A stretch of DNA of 64,000 nucleotides, taken from contig NZ_FONW01000005.1 of NCBI RefSeq assembly GCF_900113005.1, forward strand, positions 212,002 to 276,001, read 5' to 3'. The DNA comes from Sunxiuqinia elliptica (GTDB lineage Bacteria > Bacteroidota > Bacteroidia > Bacteroidales > Prolixibacteraceae). A model generated the notes under the pieces. It did not search any database. It was not told where the DNA came from and saw only the letters and a program-made list of their open reading frames with translations. The position numbers and the translations under genes are program-made. Of the stretch, positions 61,664 to 64,000 are shown piece by piece (the first letter of the stretch is position 1; each line of letters starts with the position of its first letter).

Positions 61664-61878
61664 TTGGCACAATTTTTCGATTCCATTGGCAATATTTCCT
61701 TTCCCCTAGGTCAATTTTCTGACGCAATTGCCCTTAAGGAGCGGTCCATCGGCCATTTTTTTAATTCCATTGGCAAAAGATTTGCTTCCATTGGCCATTT
61801 TTCGGCTTCAATCGGGGAAATCACCAGTCCAACAGGCTATAGTTTGCCTTCAATTGGTCGGAGTAAGCGTCCCCTTGG
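61664..61878. repeat. Exact 21-nt-period array (about 11 units)
   Basis: ATTGG or a one- or two-base variant recurs at 61664, 61685, 61706, 61727, 61748, 61769, 61790, 61811, 61832, 61853 and 61874. The units around it (TTCCATTGGCAA-like) are degenerate. Read on the plus strand in the frame of 61631-61882 each unit gives a seven-residue block centred on Ser-Ile-Gly. No start signal or homologous gene supports translation, so I list it as a repeat. Confidence 0.8.
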
Positions 61879-62006
61879 CTAATTCTGGGGTTCAACCAGG
61901 AATATGCTACCAATACAGACCGGCAGCAGGGAGTAAAAGCAACTTAATAAAGCATTTGTTATCTAATAAATGTTTCCTATTTTTAGATAAATAAAAACCG
62001 AACCCC

Positions 62007-62336
62007 TTGAATAAGCGCCCGCAAATAATGCTAAAGCCTACAATACATCGGCAACAAGAAGTAATCAAAATTGAATTTTCGGATGAGCGTGATTTGCTGG
62101 CCAAACTAAAGCTAGAAATACCTGCCTGTTGGAGCACAAGCATAAAAAGAATTACACCACACATAGCGAGGCATTCGTTCGCGACTCAATTGCCCGAACA
62201 AGGGACCAACATAAGAGTAATTCAGCATTTACTAGGGCATGAAAATATTCAAACAACAGAGATTTATACTCCTGTTTCGAATTTAGAGATTCAAAAAGCT
62301 ATTAACCCGATAGATGAAATTATAAGTAAAACATGA
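62007..62336 (+). pseudogene. Tyrosine recombinase with internal deletion
   Basis: A 109-codon frame whose first 43 codons (Q-E-V-I-K-I-E-F...P-A-C-W-S) resemble the N-terminus of Bacteroidota Xer/integron-type integrases. From codon 48 it jumps to their C-terminus: [26 protein letters not shown] and a N-P-I-D-E-I ending. The catalytic H-x-x-R, His and Tyr remain, but the SAM-like domain, the first catalytic Arg and the Lys region are missing (about 250 residues). It cannot be active. The adjoining gene starts just behind it. Confidence 0.82.
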
Positions 62337-62457
62337 ATTGTTGCATTTACAATACTATTTTATTGGAAATGACACATTTTGTCACACATATATAAAAAAT
62401 AAAGTGCATAAATGTGTTATTCCAGATACGTTAGCAATAATTTTAAAGAAAAGAAAA

Positions 62458-63558
62458 ATGAAACATTTACTATTGATTATTACTGTACTAAACATCATGT
62501 TTAGTTGTACACAAAAGAAAGAAAATATTTGTAAACTTTCTGGAGAAATACTAGATAGGAAAAATGGCAACCTATTTTTGTATCAACCAGAAAGTTCACA
62601 ATTTGACAAAGATACAATCCCGTTCAAAGATGGGAAGTTTGAGTTCTCTCTGCCTATAAAATCACCAGAACTATACATTCTTTGGTTTGAGGAAGATGAA
62701 AATGACGATGGAAATCCAGTATTAATAAATATCTTTCTTGAAAATACGGAAATCCAATTGAAATTGTCAATGGATAATCCATTAAAATATGAAATATCAG
62801 GAGGGAATTTAAATCCTATATACCTAGACTTTTTTAAGGAACATATGGCTATACAAATAGAAAGCTATTCTCTATACAATAAATATTTACAAACTACAGA
62901 CTCTGATATAAAAAATAATATCAGAACAAAAATAGATAGCATAACTGCGATTTATTTACAAAGTGGTGAAGATTACATGAATAGTAACAATGATATTTTA
63001 TCCGCCTTTTATATGTGGTCTGCAAGGAAAGTAATCGAGAAGGACTCAATCATTAAATTATTAAATAAGCATGAGCCTATTTTCCCTACTTCTAGGTATG
63101 TTTTTGAAACAAGAGCTTTTATTGATGGATTTGAGAAAAATAAAAAGGGACAACAGTTCACTGATTTTGAATTATTGAATACCGAATCAGAAAGTATTAA
63201 ACTTTCTGATATAGTAAAAAAGAATAAAGTAACCCAGCTCCTTTTTTGGAGTTCAAAATGTGGAAGTACAGATGGAAAACTAAAAGCATTTAATCCTATC
63301 TACTCAGAATATAAAGATGAAGGTTATGAAATTATTGGAATCTCTGATGATTTCGATATCAATAGATGGAAAAATGCTATAAAAAGAAACGAGACAAACT
63401 GGACAAACCTACTCGATGTTGATAGTAAAAATGCAATTGACGAATTCTATCATTCAGCTATAAATGGAGATGCCTTAATTGACCAGAATGGAAAAATTAT
63501 CGCTAGAAAATTGAATTCATCTCAGGTAAAAGAAACATTGGATGAACTTTTGAAATAG
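62458..63558 (+). CDS. DUF4369/TlpA-like thioredoxin-fold lipoprotein lacking CxxC
   Basis: The open frame reaches back to a TTG at 62338, but signal-peptide logic puts the start at the ATG 62458 (366 aa). It has a lipobox (I-M-F-S-C, Cys17), a DUF4369 beta domain (about 22-115), a helical middle part and a C-terminal TlpA/AhpC-type thioredoxin fold (about 230-366). At the active site F-W-S-S-K-C-G-S-T-D stands where F-W-A-x-W-C-G-P-C is usual, so only one cysteine is left. Codons are very A+T-rich (ATA, AAA, AGA, TTA), unlike the genes left of 60 kb, a sign of transfer. GTTAGCAA lies 28 nt upstream of the start. Confidence 0.82.
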   Translation: MKHLLLIITVLNIMFSCTQKKENICKLSGEILDRKNGNLFLYQPESSQFDKDTIPFKDGKFEFSLPIKSPELYILWFEEDENDDGNPVLINIFLENTEIQLKLSMDNPLKYEISGGNLNPIYLDFFKEHMAIQIESYSLYNKYLQTTDSDIKNNIRTKIDSITAIYLQSGEDYMNSNNDILSAFYMWSARKVIEKDSIIKLLNKHEPIFPTSRYVFETRAFIDGFEKNKKGQQFTDFELLNTESESIKLSDIVKKNKVTQLLFWSSKCGSTDGKLKAFNPIYSEYKDEGYEIIGISDDFDINRWKNAIKRNETNWTNLLDVDSKNAIDEFYHSAINGDALIDQNGKIIARKLNSSQVKETLDELLK

Positions 63559-63564
63559 AAAAAA

Positions 63565-63684
63565 CTATTGGTAACAATGTGTAAATTTAATAGCGGGTTC
63601 GGTGGGTGTTCCAACGTTGGATTCACGCCCAATTATCCTTTCCTATCGGACGGATAACCGCACGTAAATCCGCTACTAAACTTA
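63565..63684. other. Palindromic site after the TlpA-like gene, possible recombination site
   Basis: Outer arms 63583-63596 and 63670-63683 pair at 12 of 14 positions. Inside are the perfect palindrome TCCAACGTTGGA and a TATCC/GGATA stem. This long imperfect hairpin between a gene stop and an intron start is reminiscent of integron cassette (attC-like) sites. I cannot find full RYYYAAC/GTTRRRY core sites, so this is a candidate only. Confidence 0.4.
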
Positions 63685-64000
63685 GTGTGCCGAGAAGCAG
63701 AACATCGGCCTAATTATCGTTCTGCATGCTGTAAATAAGATGGAGGAATCCGGCAGTATCGGGATGAACCTCCGGTGTCGTCTTACAGGAGGGGGCATCA
63801 AACCACCCAAAGGTGCTTTGGTTAAGAGCCTTGGTACTGAGCGTTTGGGAAACGGGTCCGCTGAGAGCAGGCTCAGGTATGGGTATAAGAGCTAAACGAA
63901 AGTGAACCGCTGATGAGGAGTCGGGAAGTGGCCACATTCTGTCAAAAGTTGTAGCGTATGTTATGCAACGATAAGTACAGCGGGGACCTGTTTACTGGCT
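63685..64000 (+). mobile_element. Group II intron, 5' part (continues beyond the window)
   Basis: It begins GTGTG, followed by the hairpin GCCGA...TCGGC, the usual 5' end of bacterial group II introns. Further on come features of domain I such as GGGAAACGGGTCCGCTGAGA, CAGGCTCAGGTATGGGTATA and CTAAACGAAAGTGAACCGC (about 63870-63912). There is no open frame of note, as expected upstream of the reverse-transcriptase gene, which should lie right of the window. The intron sits directly behind the palindromic site. Confidence 0.78.

Noticed and set aside
61452..61727. Minus-strand frame of 91 codons and overlapping plus frames of 80 and 88 codons
   Set aside because: They overlap each other and the 21-nt array; no start signal or recognisable fold. 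Described as repeat DNA instead.
61664..61878. CRISPR array
   Set aside because: Units are 21 nt and degenerate, without separate repeats and unique spacers, and no cas genes are in the window.
62338..62457. N-terminal extension of the TlpA-like protein from a TTG
   Set aside because: It has no signal character, while the ATG at 62458 begins a good lipoprotein signal peptide.
63710..63937. Minus-strand frame of 75 codons
   Set aside because: It lies on the antisense strand of the structured group II intron domain I.

Overview
The window is from a Bacteroidota chromosome, most likely a glycan-degrading, probably marine or sediment member of the Marinilabiliales/Prolixibacteraceae type. The order is an inference from protein style. 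The phylum is well supported by paired SusC/SusD genes with FecI-like sigma and FecR-like anti-sigma factors, TAnnTTTG promoter boxes, and DUF4199, DUF6132, DUF2490 and DUF819 genes.

Layout. (1) 1-27.4 kb is a compound polysaccharide-utilisation region. A GH130-type lipoprotein and a sulfatase precede two back-to-back sigma/anti-sigma/SusC/SusD modules (2.8-10.3 kb and 13.5-20.6 kb). With them lie an unrecognised 709-residue lipoprotein, a DUF2490 outer-membrane protein, a second sulfatase, a GH95-like enzyme, a NagX/DUF5009-like membrane protein and a GH20-like enzyme. Together they suggest uptake and breakdown of a sulfated glycan carrying fucose- or galactose-like caps and N-acetylhexosamine. 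A lone receiver protein and a GntR-type regulator close this part. (2) 29-35 kb holds an Omp85-like barrel and a minus-strand cluster of a sulfur-amino-acid PLP lyase, a DUF819 membrane protein and NhaC. (3) 35-41.8 kb holds a 1773-residue protein built from about 26 TPR-like repeats, then lgt, and an overlapping thioredoxin/DUF6132 pair. (4) 41.9-42.45 kb is a stable-RNA unit on the minus strand: a strong promoter, SRP RNA, tRNA-Thr, tRNA-Tyr, tRNA-Gly and a terminator. (5) 42.6-60 kb is mixed housekeeping: a GT2 glycosyltransferase, an exported Nif3-like protein, an MFS carrier, a DUF1080/metal-hydrolase fusion, a cytidylate-kinase-like protein, aminopeptidase P, a phosphatase-like protein, two histidine kinases, type II NADH dehydrogenase, a SulP carrier with STAS domain, a DUF3365 haem lipoprotein and a GNAT enzyme.

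(6) 60-64 kb is different in kind: it is poor in genes and rich in repeats. It has two nearly identical 389-nt direct repeats exactly 500 nt apart plus an older diverged copy, a 7-nt-period array, and an exact 21-nt-period array. These are followed by a tyrosine-recombinase gene with its middle deleted, an A+T-rich TlpA-like gene that has lost its CxxC motif, a palindromic site resembling an integron-type recombination site, and the 5' end of a group II intron that runs off the window. I read this end as a decayed gene-capture locus; it is the best candidate for something not yet described.

Recurring small-scale features are near-consensus promoters placed so close to the ATG that the mRNA would be leaderless (two genes), two convergent gene pairs that share a single TTAA as both stop codons, and dispersed short-period intergenic microrepeats. 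All function calls were made by reading motifs, without database searches.
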